DNA of 64,000 nucleotides, from the NCBI GenBank assembly GCA_950295325.1, contig OX485808.1, forward strand, positions 24,386,527 through 24,450,526, given 5' to 3'. The notes beneath the pieces are model-generated. The model searched no databases and had not been told where the DNA came from. It saw only the letters and a list, made by a program, of their open reading frames with translations. Shown here in pieces: positions 1 through 11,889 of this stretch. The number at the start of each line of letters is the position of its first letter. Position 1 is the stretch's first letter. This DNA comes from Polytrichum commune (Eukaryota; Streptophyta; Polytrichopsida; Polytrichales; Polytrichaceae). The translations under genes were made by a program, and so were the position numbers.

Positions 1-982
1 AATTCCTATTATTGTGACACTTTTTCCAAAAATATTTTCATTTATTTTAGTGCATGACGGTGTTACTTGAATGTTACGATTCTGAATTTATGTCAAATCA
101 ACACATTCACACAATATAAGCATAAAGTATCACTATGATTAATTTGTATTTATAGTTATCTACAATACACCATGATCCAATGTGGTTTCATCATAATTTT
201 TATTACAAGTAACTTGAATTTCTTGCTTATTGAGAGAGTCAACAACAACAAAATGAGCGACTTGCCAATTGTCACACATGAAATGAAATTTCTTTCATTG
301 ATCAAAATAGGTACTTGGAATCCAATGGCGCCACCATATGGTCTTGGTGACCTATGAACGGGGAGATGCGGTTGTTAGTTACGGATTGGTTTGTTGTCCT
401 CTTTATACTACCTACATAGGTGTTCGTCTTTTCCCTCCTTCATTGCGTGAAATTTGTAAGTAAGGATGGGTTTACATAAAAGTTTGAGTCCCAAAAACAC
501 GTGGTTTGAGACACCCGTTAAACTAGGAGATGTATTTTTCTTGAGTGACGGTTGCGCATATTTAGTTGAAAAGTCAGCCATATTGACACCACTTCATTTT
601 CTTCGTATATTGGACCCTCATTGGAGTTGGACCTTAGTGTAAATTGTATAGGTTCAAGTTTCTGCTCTCTACCAATAGAATTGTTTGATATTGGAGTTTC
701 TTTGCTTTTGGATCCTATTATTCATACACCTTAAGAGTTGGTTTACATTAGGGTTTGCGTCCAAGAAACTTATGGTCCAAAACATGTCTTAGTGGACCTT
801 GCTTTCGGACTCAAGATCGTACCCAAGCTCGAAGATTAGTTTCTCATAAGTAAGAGTTATATTTTTCTTGACCGAGGATCACCAAGATTTGGCATGAAAG
901 TGTCGATGCCATATTATCGCCAATTAGAGTTTCTAGGGGTGCTTTGATCTTGGACCCCAATGTAAACATACCCTATGAGTAT
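1..982. repeat. Segmental duplication, copy A of the SF3B3-upstream segment
   Basis: This stretch aligns by eye with 26479-27489 and with about 60751-61724, with scattered substitutions and small indels. For example, copy A lacks about 56 bp that B has around 27000-27050. It is the leading edge of a tandem array whose third member lies directly upstream of the intact SF3B3 gene. Short open frames occur in all three copies but carry changes and stops between copies, so I see no gene. Copy A leaves the shared sequence just after the words GGTCTAAGAAGCTTGTG; copy C shares those words, whereas B has lost them. Confidence 0.85.
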
Positions 983-2703
983 GGTCTAAGAAGCTTGTGG
1001 CCCAAAACACCCCTTAACGGACCACACTTTCAGACTCACTATTGGACCCTTGAACCTTGAAGATTGGAATTTAAAAATAGGAAGAACGTTTTCTTTGGGG
1101 CACAATTGACTATATTAGGCAGAAAAATGACACCACATAAGCTCCACTCCATTTTTCATGCCTTGGACTTGGGGGGACCCTGCATCCAAATTCTAATTGT
1201 GTCGCAACCCTTGCTAGCCCCCCTTGACAATCTTGCCAATTTTCAATTCTAGCAAAGGTTACGAGCGCTAACCATTCGCATTCCGCCATGCTAATGGTTA
1301 GCTCCTCCTACCCCGGACCATATAGTTCATAGGAGGGGAACCAACCCTCCTACTTTACTTTCGGGACTCAGCCCTTAATCGGTAACCAATTCCCAAATGT
1401 GGACTTCCATCCATGGAAGTCCAATCCTATGTTGATCATCGCATTGCCGAAGCAACACTACAACAACCCGAACCATACTAGGCAACTATGGCCTCACATT
1501 GGGCCAATGCCCATGGAGGCCATGCCGTTCGGCCTCGGGTGGGTGAGGCCACACCACCTCACCCATATAAGCCTCTAGGACTTCACGCGGGGCCCCTACC
1601 CCACCGTCAACCAACCTCTTGTCTCTCTACCAAGAGTTGGGGCCAAGTGGACATTTTCCTTGAGCTGCTGGGCCTAGAACCCCCCAGCAGCTTCAGATCA
1701 TCATAACTTCCTTGTATGATGTCTGATCATAACAACCAACCACTCCATCCTCATCTACGCTTCATTTGCCCCATTTGAGCAAGTCTTGAGAGGAAGTTAT
1801 GCATGTTTGAACCTTGGCAGTCCCGGGAATCACTCCCAGGCACTGCTGTACCAGGGCGTTGTCCCGGGACAGCGCCCCACTCAAATGGCCATAACCTATG
1901 TTCGGGGAAAACCGACGGCTAGTTCATTATCAGCCGATGGATTTCCCCTCATGGCCGGTCCAAATTTCCAACCATCGGATGGCAATCCGACTGTAATTTC
2001 AATCCTCCGGCAATTAGCCGATGGACCAGAAAATGTCCCGGAAATGTAGCCGATTCTTCTTGTGAGTTACTGGATTTCAGCCGGAAGCATCCAGAGCGCT
2101 ATTTTTTTGGGGCATCTGATGATGCACTTGAGGAAGTACCCTAAACCTTAAACTTTTTGAATTATGCAACCTTTCCATGACCAAATCCAATTGCTTCTAT
2201 GAAGAATCGGGGGACCCTTGGCCTTCAAGCGGTGAAGGCATTGCTAGGTTCAATTCCTGCCAAGGATATTAATTCTTCAAATTTAAAGTTTTGAACATGC
2301 CTTTCTTTTCACTTATTCAAGATTTTGTACTAAGAAATGATTTCTAATAACTTTTCATACATTTTTTAAACAATTAGTGCCGATATGAATTAATTTCCAT
2401 TTAATCGGATATTGGCCAATGAAAATATGAAAATATAGGCAATTGGCCGATTGATTTTACAAAAGACCGGCTCTTGCCGATGTAAATTGGGAAAAATCCG
2501 ACCCTTCGTAGCAACTACCGGCAATTAGCCACTAAGGCTTCAAAAACTTCCCAAACTATGGCCATAACTCCTAGCTCACACCTCCGATTGAGGTGTTCTT
2601 GAGCATTCTAGAATCACCACGCCATGAGCTACACATAACTCATGGCCTTCCCCTTGTGCCTCCTAGTCTTCGTGGGTGGGAGGCGTTCCCAACGCCCGGG
2701 GCC
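983..2703. other. Copy-A-specific GC-richer segment of unknown origin
   Basis: Copies B and C have SF3B3 upstream sequence at this place, but copy A has about 1.7 kb unrelated to either. It is visibly richer in G and C than its surroundings. It contains two similar motifs in which CTCACCC is followed shortly by a TATATA-like word (near 1558-1570 and 2689-2702), and repeated GGCAATTAGCCGATGG-type words around 1920-2500. An 87-codon open frame at 1786-2049 has no recognisable domain. The composition and TATA-like motifs could fit an LTR or a captured low-copy fragment. I found no matching LTR partner, primer-binding site or coding domain, so the origin is left open. Confidence 0.4.
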
Positions 2704-2991
2704 CTCACCCACGTATATAGGTGCCTAATTGTTGTGTTCGGTCTAGGCACGTGTCTATCTTGATATGAATTCGTCATATGTTGAAGTTGACAATGATATC
2801 ATCTTAGTATGCGCGGGACGTTCCATATTATGCCCTACTATAATACTGACATACCAAGATAATTTTGATCCATGTAACTTGTTTTGATGCACATTAGTTT
2901 TCAAGCCCACAATATCATATGTTCAAAACAAAGAACATGGATTTCTTTTGACAACGTGAATTATGGTAGGTTCAAAAATATAACATCACTA

Positions 2992-3331
2992 CTCGGGGGG
3001 GGGGGGGGCAGTGTGTTAAAAAGTTAAGGATATAGGTGCGAACAACCACTATTTTATAGGGGGTATTACTTTCAATTTTTTTTTTTCACATGCTATCATT
3101 ATGTAAACTTCTACTTTGGGTCAATAGAAAAATGGCTTGCATTACTTATAATTTCAAATTACCTATTATTCCATACCCTATAGTACTTTAAAGATGTCCA
3201 GTGCCATTTTTGATACCCTATATTACTCTTAAGCCCAATTATAATTTTTTGCTCCCATGTTTTTAAAATACCCTATCATTTGTTCGCACGTATATTGCTA
3301 CTCCAGCCAATGACTACCCCCCCCCCCCAAG
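2992..3331 (+). mobile_element. G-tract MITE, copy 1 (8-bp TSD CATCACTA)
   Basis: A 340-bp non-coding element begins CTCGGGGG and ends CCCCCAAG. It is flanked by the direct repeat CATCACTA at 2984-2991 and 3332-3339. Copy B at about 29770 shows the uninterrupted site with a single CATCACTA, which proves insertion. Inner ends share an imperfect inverted word around GTGCGAACAA. The same element occurs at 15065-15399 (reversed) and 37571-37910. Short terminal inverted repeats with 8-bp duplications fit a non-autonomous hAT-type element; that assignment is inferred. Confidence 0.9.
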
Positions 3332-3339
3332 CATCACTA

Positions 3340-5839
3340 TTATACCAAAATTGCTACTCATGGAGAGAAAGTTGTCTGATGGATTCTTTGCAACATCATG
3401 TTCTATCTCCTTATCTAAATTGAAATGTGCCATGAGTTACACTTTAATTCATCTATTAAAAAAACAAAAGGACATGACGGGAAGTGACAGACCTAGACGT
3501 GAAATTCATGCCTAAGGCTCTACAATAATATGAGATGTAGTTGGGCAAATCATTACTTACTATGTGGAAAACCGTACAATATGGAATGTATGTGTAGTGG
3601 TCTAATCATTATTTGAAGTATCGTACAACAAATGCAGCATTGAATAAATCACTTACTTCCACAAGAAATATGAACTTTCTACTAGACTCCAACAATCAAC
3701 CAATGTAGGGCCCTTGTAGTTTTCCAATGGCGATGAGAAGATTGTCCACAATGATTTTATCTACACTGCAAAATTCTTATTTCAAAATTCTACAATGTCC
3801 AAGTGCTCGACTGACTAATTATGTTGCATGTTGGCTTTGTGTGTTCGAAAACAATTGTCCATAACAATTGTAGTGTACCAATTTTTGAAAATATGAACTT
3901 ACAAATTAAATTTGAGATTTTGTGCAATATGATGTCAAATCATTGATTAACATGTGTTTATAGAGCATCGGGTTAACCGCATTTATAGGGGTGGTAAACA
4001 CACACACACAACAATGTGAGCACATAAACCTTGGGGAGGTCAAGAAAATTGGGTAATATGGGACTCTATATTTTGATCACTACTATCAAATATGTATACA
4101 TTTATACTTTCTCCTTGACATAAGAGAATGTAAAAAATAAAGTTCCAAACTCATAAATATATAACACATGATTTTTGAAATTGAGGAGGCATGTGTAAAT
4201 TGTGTATTTAGCCGTATACGTTCTTTAGGGGTTAACCCATTCGTACATGACAGGTGGAGGGGGGGAATGAAGGAAACAAGGGGTAGTAACAAAGCTTCTA
4301 TTGGCGATGCCGAGTAGTCCTCTACATTAAGTGTGCTCATTATTGATTAGTTGCAGCCATGTTTTGATTTCTACTTCTATTTCAAACAACCACAATCGAT
4401 GGACATTGTTTTGTGTATGCAATTGCATCTTTTCTTATAACATGCATTTATGTGTCTTCCTTGCCCAATGTCCTTGATCCGATAATTGGAATGTGTTTGC
4501 ATTTGTTTTGAAATTATAATCCAACAACCATGGTCATATGCAATGCTAGGCCTTCATTTCATGCTTGTGGTATTGATTTCCACAGTGGATTTAGGCATTA
4601 TTTTTGCCCGATTGCACTTTGTTTGAACTCCTTGTTCATATGGTGCTATAGAAATTTGATCATTTTTATGCTAAATTACCACGGTCATAGGACACTACAT
4701 TGATTATCCCAATTAGGTAGTGTGGTACTAATTCCCTAAACACACACTATTTTGCCAAGTCTCAAAATAAGTTAGGGCTAAACTTCTTACTGAATGATAT
4801 TAAATTCATGACTCCTTGCTCACTTATCATACACTTCAAGAACATTAGTGCGTGCTCTACGGTATTTGTAGAGTGAATGAAAATAGATTATATGCAAGAG
4901 TGAATAGTGTCAAGATGAAAAGCACCGGCGCTTCCAATGAATAATGACATGATCAATAGTGCATCCTACATCTTTTGGTGGCATTAATTTCCTAGCATAA
5001 GTATATTTAGTAACATATTCACTAATCTCTCACACTTACTATTAGCCCTCCTCCACTAATTGGGATGCTCAATGCACTACATGTATTTCCAAATATTTTG
5101 ACAACCTCGTTGCTCACAAGTTATTGGATGCCACTCAAATGATAGCATTCCCTGTCACAATTAATTCCCCATTTGTTCACCTCCTTGCTACAAGTTTGAT
5201 AAACTCTCATTACAAAAAGTTGTAGCCATGGGACCCCTCCTTATCCACCCCACACCCAATTTTCACATTTTTTAAGGTGTGTAAACAAACCTTTAGGACT
5301 TATTTCTTGGGATGATATTACAAAACATTTGTGGTTTGATGTGATGTCAATGTGTAATAACTTGTCATGTATGTGACCCCATATAGGACATAAACAATAA
5401 TGGTACAATTTGAGCTCATATAGAACGTAAACCAATAAAAAAATCCAATACCAACTAGAGCCACTCAAAGATTGATTCGATAACACAAATTCAATGTTTC
5501 AAAATATGATTCAATTCAAAAAGAAAAATATTGTCAAGGAACCTATTCATGTTCTCTATATATTTGACCAAAATAAGATCAAATCTTGGAAGACTATCAT
5601 TATTTAAAAATATGCAATGACTCACTCTTCCTACCTTGTGGGAGGTTTGTCCCCTTTGTTTATTTATATGTCTTTGATTCTTCAATGCGCCCTCTTTCAG
5701 TTGTCCTCCTACTTGATTTCCTCACACCCTTGAGCTTTCCAACAATCAATTCTCATGGCCTTAGCTACATTCTTGTACCCCAATCTCAATCTTTATTCCA
5801 ATTTCATGGGGGTGGAAAATAAAACACCTTACACATTCC
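3340..5839. other. Non-coding flank 3' of the receptor, copy A
   Basis: This is ordinary AT-rich sequence shared with about 29780-32194 of copy B. A short CA microsatellite lies near 4000-4013. No RNA gene, terminal repeat or protein domain was recognised on either strand. Confidence 0.6.
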
Positions 5840-6277
5840 CTTTCTTTGCACTTTATGTACAATGTCCTTGGCTTATCACCTCGACCAATCCCAAATCTAG
5901 AGATAGTTGAACAATTTTTGATGCAAAGATATATTGCCATCCATATGTGGCCTCATCACTTCAATGATTATAGTCAATGCGGTTAGCTTGAAAATGTGAA
6001 AAACAAATCACTACTATTGTCCACATCATCAAGTTCACATACGGTAATCTCCATTGATTTTCTTCACCTTTTAAGACATTAATTGTTGTGCTTGTGAAGA
6101 TCGAGTTTGTCCAACATGCCTTTGTAGATGCATGTATTTTATCATGTTCTTTCCATAAACCTTTGTTAACCTCATGTAGGATTACCTTAACCTTTAACAA
6201 CTTCACACATCTTAAAGGCACCTCCTGCAATTTGCAATATCAACGTATGACCAGAAATGCCAAAAAAGACAATGCAT
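5840..6277 (-). pseudogene. Out-of-frame remnant of a terminal LRR and 3' end, copy A
   Basis: Just downstream of the LRR exon, another minus-strand frame reads NALSFLAFLVIR, then a stop, then CKLQEVPLRCVKLL. The same words with changes recur at 32195-32656 (CKLQEVSLRCVKSF) and in a third fragment at 43960-44440 (NALSSLAFLVIS, CKLKDVALTCVKLF). Conservation of leucine-rich spacing in three copies suggests this was once the last LRR unit and C-terminus of the receptor, now separated by a frame change from the main LRR frame. A 3' untranslated role is the alternative. Confidence 0.45.
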
Positions 6278-7720
6278 TCAAAGTCTTTGTAACCTCCAAG
6301 AACTCATATCCAACGTAACCACCGAGGTCAAGTTGCCCAATGTCTCCGGTAATTCCTTCAAGTTCTCGCAACAACTCAAATCCAACGTAACCAACGAAGT
6401 CAAGTTGCCCAATGTCTCTGGTAATTCCTTCAAGTTCTCGCAATAAGTCTAATCCAACGTAACCAACGAAGTCAAGTTGCACAATGTCTTTGGTTATTCC
6501 TTCAAGTTCCAACATTCACTCAAGTTCAACGTAACCAACGACGTCAAATTGCCCAATGTCTCTGGTAATTCCTGCAACTCCCAGCATTCAATCAAGTTCA
6601 ACGTAACCAACGAAATCAAGTTGCCCAATGTCTCTGGTAATTTTTTCAAGTTCGAGCAATGCCTCAAGTTCAATGTAACCAACGAAGTCAAGTTGCCCAA
6701 TGTCTTTGGTAATTCCTTCAAGTTCGAGCAATACCTCAAATCCAACATAACCAACGAAGTCAAGTTGCCCAATGTCTCTGGTAATTTCTTCAAGTTCTCG
6801 CAATAAGTCAAATCCAATGTAAGCAACGAAGTCAAGTTGCCCAATGTGTCCGGTAATTCCTTCAAGTCCCAACAACGACTCAAATCCAACGTAACCAACG
6901 AAGTCAAGTTGCCCAATGTCTCTGGTAATTCGTTCAAGTTCCAACAACAACTCGAGCTCAACGTAACCAACAAAGACAAGTTGCCCAAAGTCTCCGGTAT
7001 TTCCTTCAAGTTCAAGCAGTCACTCAAGTTCAACGTAATTAACGAAGTCACGTTGCCCAATGTCTCTGGTAATTCCTTCAACTCCTCACAATGTCTCAAA
7101 TCCAACGTAACCAACAAAGTCAAGTTGCCCAATGTCTTCGGTAATTCCTTCAAGTCCAAGCAACCACTCAAATCCAACGTAACCAACGAAGTCAAGTTGC
7201 CCAATGTCTCCGGTAATTCCTTCAACCCATTGCAATCGTGTAAGTTCAATGTAACCAACGAAGTCATATCGCCCAATGTCTCCGGTAATTCCTTCAAGTT
7301 TTCGCAATAACTCAAATCCAACGTAACCAACGAAGTCAAGTTGCCCAATGTCACTGGTATGCATTCCAATTGCCAAAAGTTTCTCAAGCTAAGATATTCT
7401 AACATCTTAAGTGTACCAATTTCACATGGAAGGTGTTTCAAATGCATAAACATTTCCATGTCCAACACACGCAATTGTTTGAATGGAATGAAAATTGATG
7501 GTTGCAGTTCATCAATTCTCGCAATGCTATTTTCTCCAAAGCTCATGCTTATACGCATCCACCTCAATTTCCTCGCATTCTCCATTGTTTTGTAAAAATA
7601 ATCAACATCCTCAAATTTTTTTATATGCAAAAGCCTAATGTTCTCTAAATCCTTGTTTGTAAGCATGTTGTAATTGCAATGAGATCCATCTATATGAGCA
7701 CCTTCCACATTTTGTATCAT
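6278..7720 (-). CDS. Receptor copy A exon: LRR array with premature stop
   Basis: The exon starts MIQNVEGAHIDGSH and reaches a nearly perfect 24-residue (72-bp) LRR repeat built on LKELPETLGNLTSLVTLDLS. About 12 LPxTLGN units occur before TAA at 6494-6496, where the usual codon in other units is TTA. The frame continues for about three more units, with a TAG at 6449-6451, and ends at TGA 6278-6280. The lesion removes only the last units, so a shortened receptor could still be made. The near identity of units at DNA level implies recent expansion or homogenisation. Confidence 0.85.
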
Positions 7721-10700
7721 CTGCATCAATTACAACACAAAACATCATTCATGTCATTCCATTAAGTGCATTGATATTGTCATTCTATGAATAGATTAGG
7801 AAAACTCAAATCAAATACACTTTCTTCCCTTATACTCTTCCCTACAACATATCTTATAAATGGACGCTCAATTCAACTAAACTTGGACGCTTTATGATTA
7901 CGAAACTACACAAAGATGATGAATATTCATTTACCATGCACGCATCATATTTTGTGGCCTCAAACTCATCAAAATTCCAAATTCTTTGCCCTCCAATATG
8001 CTCTTTGCATGCTATCATACGTCCCATGTCACGTAAATGATCATGCATTGTCAACATCCCATCCGAATCCATTCGCACAAGACTTCGGTCCATGAGATTC
8101 AAAAGTGCAAGATCTGTGTTACCATCTTCACAATTCCATATTCTCAACGCCTTCTCTTCTTGCATCCCCTCCTCCAAAACATCGCGACAAAAAAAGCAAG
8201 CAATGTCCAAAAACATGTTCTTCTCCTCTTCATCCAAATTATCGTAGCTTATCCTCAACGTTCTCCATATCCTTTCATTGTTCCAACTACCACCAAGGCA
8301 TTGTGCCCTTTGTAATCTTCGCAATGCTTGTTGCCATACCCTAGGCCTTTCAACTCCACACAAATAACTTCCCAATACTTCTAAGCTCAAAGGTAGTCCA
8401 CCACATGCTTCGATGACTTTATTGACAACTTCTTCAAATTGCGGCCCTTGAGGTCGGTGTTGCAAAAATGCATGCTTGTAGAATAGCTCCTTTGCTTGAC
8501 CTTCGTCCAATAACTCCATGTCCATCTTTGCGGTGTTTGAAATACAAGTTGTTTTTAAGTCCTGCCAATTTCGACTTGTGGCAATGATCTTGCTACCGTT
8601 AGCAAACACCCACGTAGATGAAACTAGCCCATGGAGTTGTTCTTGAGAGGCAACATCATCAAAGACAACAAAGACCTTTTTGTTCTCAAATATGTTTTGT
8701 AAGCACTTGAACCCCTTTTCTGTGCTCGATATGGACTTCTCGTCCTTGAGATCCTTCAACAATTGTCTTTGTCTATCCAAAACATTTTTGGAGTCTCTCA
8801 TATTTGCCACAAAGCTTGTTGCTCCAAAGCCTTGATGCACACGATGAAGAATGGCCTTTGTCAAAGTGGTTTTTCCACTTCCACCCATCCCGACGATGCC
8901 TAGAATTTGATTGGATTCTAGTTGAAATAACACGTTTGAGATTATTTTATCAATATTGACAAAATGAATCGGGAGTGACGGTAATGAGTGTGTGGACCGC
9001 ACTTGTGATGGAAGTATTCGGTTCGCCCATGAAAACGGTGTGGAAAGCTGAAACCTCTATAGATACAAAATTTGATATTAGATATTGGTTCAAAACAAAA
9101 GTTGTAATAAATGCACAAGAGTATGATTTCTATGAATGCTATCACAATACCTTAATTATCTCATTTAAAAGAATACAATACTTTTAATAAGGTTGTAATT
9201 TTGCATTTGGATCCAATATTTGACAAGAATGGATACAACATGATAAATTGATTATATTTGAACCCATTCAAAAGCTAATTTAAACTTAATATCTAAACCA
9301 TTCAATGTATAGTTAGGATTAGTACCATGGCATGAATTTGACTTGTATGTTGGGCCTCATAAGCTTCTCTCCCTTCCAAATCGGGTTTCTTCCAAAAGCA
9401 TTTGAACATGTACATGACATTATGAGGTAAATTTAAAATCCTTTGAGACACAGTTGTTTGTTGTTCCACCTCTTGCTTTCTAAATGCAACATTTCCCCTT
9501 AAAATGGAGCTCCTCAAATCTTCCAATGTTGCGCAAATCTCTTTGAATCTGGGTCTCTTTGTTCGGTCTAATGACCAACATTCCTTGATCAAGGAGACCA
9601 AAGCCTCAGGACAATCATCAGGCACCCATGGCCTCTCACCTGACCTTAGCCTCGTAGGAAGATCATCACCATTGCCTTCAAATGGTTGTTTTCCTGAGAG
9701 TATTGTTGCACACATCACACCAAAACTGTATACATCGGCTTCATGTGCATTCACTTTCTTCACTAAAGAGTACGTCATGTTCTCTCTCTTTGGTTTGTTG
9801 TTTTGGAATAGCTCTGGTGCTTTGTATAGCCTTGTCCCAATACCTTGGCTTAATTTCTCAGAAATGTTACTATCCACATCCGTTTTTGAAAGTCCGAAGT
9901 CGGCCAACTTCACATTCACATAGTTGTCCTTGTGCAATTCGTCAACCATGATTCTATGCACCAATACATTGGCAGGTTTTAAATCCCGGTGGGCAATTTT
10001 CTTCTCATGTAGATAGCTCATGCCCTTTGCAATTTGCAAAACAATGTCCATAGCTACTTGAATTGGGAAGGATGTCCTTGTTCCGCTATTTGATACCTCT
10101 TTGATCAATTCCTCCAGGTTTGTGTCTAGAAGCTCCATAGCAATGAAACACTTGAGTTTCTTTGGTTTTCGGCCACAACATATGAACTTCACGACATTTG
10201 GATGATTGACACTTGCAAGTATGGCAACCTCTTTCTTAAAGAGTTTGTCCCCATCTTCCATGTCACCCAAAATTTGCACCTTCCTCGCACATGGCAAACC
10301 AAACCAAGTTGTTTTCTCTACATTGCCATAGGCACCTCCTCCAAGTGGGATTGAGCCTCCCCAACCCATACGTGCATCAACCTCCACATGGTGTCCACCA
10401 TTAACATAGTTTCTTTGATTGTGAAATCTTTCCAACAAGTATGCCGCAATTGTTAACTCTTCATCAAGGTCCTTGTTCTTCGAGGATGAATGGGTGGATT
10501 CAATTGTTGTTTGGCAATGCCTCATCAACACATGATGATCTTTAACTCCCAATTCACTCATGGTGCTTAGTGAAAAACTCACATCATTCCTATATTGGTC
10601 CAGTTGTCCAACCCATTGGCCTTTGAAGTGTTCATAAATATCATCATAACAAGATTTGAGATTCATGAACAAGTCTCGGAACACCTCTTCATTGTGGATT

Positions 10701-10996
10701 TGGAGCAATGTTGCACGCCACCATTTCTCACCATAGCATTCTTGTACCAACAACTTGGCCCTTTCAATAATTCGCAACAACTCTTTCAAGAGCAAGTCAA
10801 AGTTGTTAAGAAACTCATCGGAATGGGAGAGAATACTAGCTACGCTTTTGGTGGAGTTTTGAAGCGTTCGTGCAAGACATATGCATTGACTTTGATTCAA
10901 TGCAAACCTGGCACCACCCTCACACACAAGTTGTTGTATGTAGTCGGTATTGAGTATACAAAGCCCCAAGATATTGGATTGATTAGCCATCATATC
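6278..10996 (-). CDS. Kinase-NB-ARC-LRR immune receptor, copy A
   Basis: Three adjoining minus-strand open regions form one gene. Exon 10996-9326 (557 codons) encodes a helical N-terminus and a protein kinase. Exon 9056-7935 (374 codons) encodes NB-ARC. Exon 7720-6278 encodes LRRs. Each junction has AG before and GT after, and every exon is a multiple of three, so all introns are phase 0. Approximate positions are glycine loop 219, HRDLKP 335, DFG 366, P-loop GMGGSGKTT 614, VVFDDV 689, GLPL 776 and MHD 893. The family senses pathogen effectors in the cytoplasm; the nucleotide-binding domain acts as a switch. Kinase-fused NLRs are known from mosses. A TAA at 6494-6496 ends the LRR region early, giving about 1339 residues; a second in-frame stop lies at 6449-6451. 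The start is uncertain: an acceptor precedes GATATGATG at 10996, so either the ATG at 10993-10991 begins translation or an unseen upstream exon exists. Confidence 0.88.
7935..9056 (-). CDS. Receptor copy A exon: NB-ARC nucleotide-binding domain
   Basis: The exon begins RFQLSTPFSWANRILPSQ and continues to the P-loop GIVGMGGSGKTTLTKAI. It then shows kinase-2 KVFVVFDDVAS, RNBS-B NGSKIIATSRNW, CGGLPLSLEVLGSYL and the MHD motif in LTMHDHLRDMGR. All ATP-binding and switch motifs are present, so the domain looks functional. Exon length is identical to copy B (1122 nt). I count about 15 amino-acid differences over roughly 360 residues, pointing to a fairly recent duplication. The donor site follows DACM at 7935. 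Confidence 0.9.
9326..10996 (-). CDS. Receptor copy A exon: N-terminal helical region plus protein kinase
   Basis: Residues 1 to about 205 are helical-looking with no membrane segment, and include ICLARTLQNSTKSVASIL and a WW pair. They recall the four-helix N-termini (HeLo/DUF1221 type) found before plant kinases, but that match is from memory and weak. The kinase follows: GGGAYGNV loop, ARKV lysine, HRDLKPANV catalytic loop, ADFGLSK, APE and DVYSFGV. All catalytic residues are present, so it should be active rather than a pseudokinase. Compared with copy B, the frame is intact and there are five extra codons (AFRKQ) near the 3' end. The donor after CATGCCATG is weaker than B's CCCAAG, which may matter for splicing. 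Confidence 0.88.
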
Positions 10997-11480
10997 CTGC
11001 ATACAAAAACAACAAAGAAGGAAAGAATCAGAGCCACATGCCATCCACAAATTGAATGCCACGTCACACAAAGAACAAAAAACAATAACATTTGGCATAA
11101 TTTGTATATGCAATGCATGGCAAGACTTCTTCTATGCTTGATGCCCACTTGGTGTCATTGTTGTGTTGTTTTCAAACAACTCTTCATATGGAACACACCT
11201 TGTCTAAAGGCAAACCAACATAGCAATGCAATTGATGTCGATCAAAATTGGACTTTTGATGGTCTAGTCATCTCGGTTGTCAGAACAAACAACATATGTG
11301 TGGGTAGAATGGAAAAGTTTCTAAGAAATGACATGCCCAACTTGACTTGATACATTCATTTTATGCATTATAGTTCGGTCATTGGGGCGATTCCAATTGG
11401 ATATTATTAAATCCACCAAATTATTTTGCACTCCAAACATACCAACATTATAAATTAACACATAATTTTATTATATAGTA
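10997..11480 (-). promoter_or_regulatory. Conserved receptor 5' flank, copy A
   Basis: This stretch lies upstream of the receptor acceptor site and is almost the same in copy B (37053-37465). It should contain the first intron, the leader and perhaps the promoter. I cannot place a TATA box or donor site with confidence. Open frames on the plus strand (10595-11350) are antisense shadows. Confidence 0.4.
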
Positions 11481-11889
11481 CATTAAACTAGTAGAAGTTG
11501 CATGGAGATTGATTAACTTACTTTCCTTTAATTGCAACCTGCCAAGTCCAAGTATCTATATCACGAGTAATTGGATATAATGTATCTCACTCCACCATTT
11601 TCAACATGGAGGAGGAAGAACCCATGCAATGATAGCAGACCACCTCAAGCTACTCCACACCTATTATAATTGCGGTAAGTAAATGGCATGCGACCACATC
11701 ATTATCACTCGTCTAAATTTCGTTCATGGTTGACATAGTGCAAACCGGGCACCGTGATTGAGTAAAGTTCACGGACATCATCGTCTAATGCTTGCATCGA
11801 TGCATCTCCTACCCCTGCAAACGAGCCTCTATTGCGGCCCTCACCAACGAAAAAACAATCAATGCGTCTTAATACAAGGGAGACAATAC

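Larger units (their letters stand above)
2704..11500. repeat. Segmental duplication, copy A receptor block
   Basis: This block aligns with about 29504-37510 of copy B across the whole receptor gene and both flanks. The clearest interruption is the MITE at 2992-3331, which B lacks. A second difference lies near 3985-4115, where about 130 bp in A replace about 45 bp in B. The part from 3340 to about 5840 holds no gene that I can recognise: short open frames there match between the copies but end in different stops. Confidence 0.9.

Noticed and set aside
6494-7720. Regular 72-bp repeats resembling a CRISPR array
   Set aside because: There are no unique spacers; the repeats translate into LRR units, and the genome is eukaryotic.
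8037-8344. Plus-strand frames across NB-ARC, also 34108-34415 and across the kinase (9504-9951, 35561-36008)
   Set aside because: They lie antisense to well supported exons and follow their codon structure.
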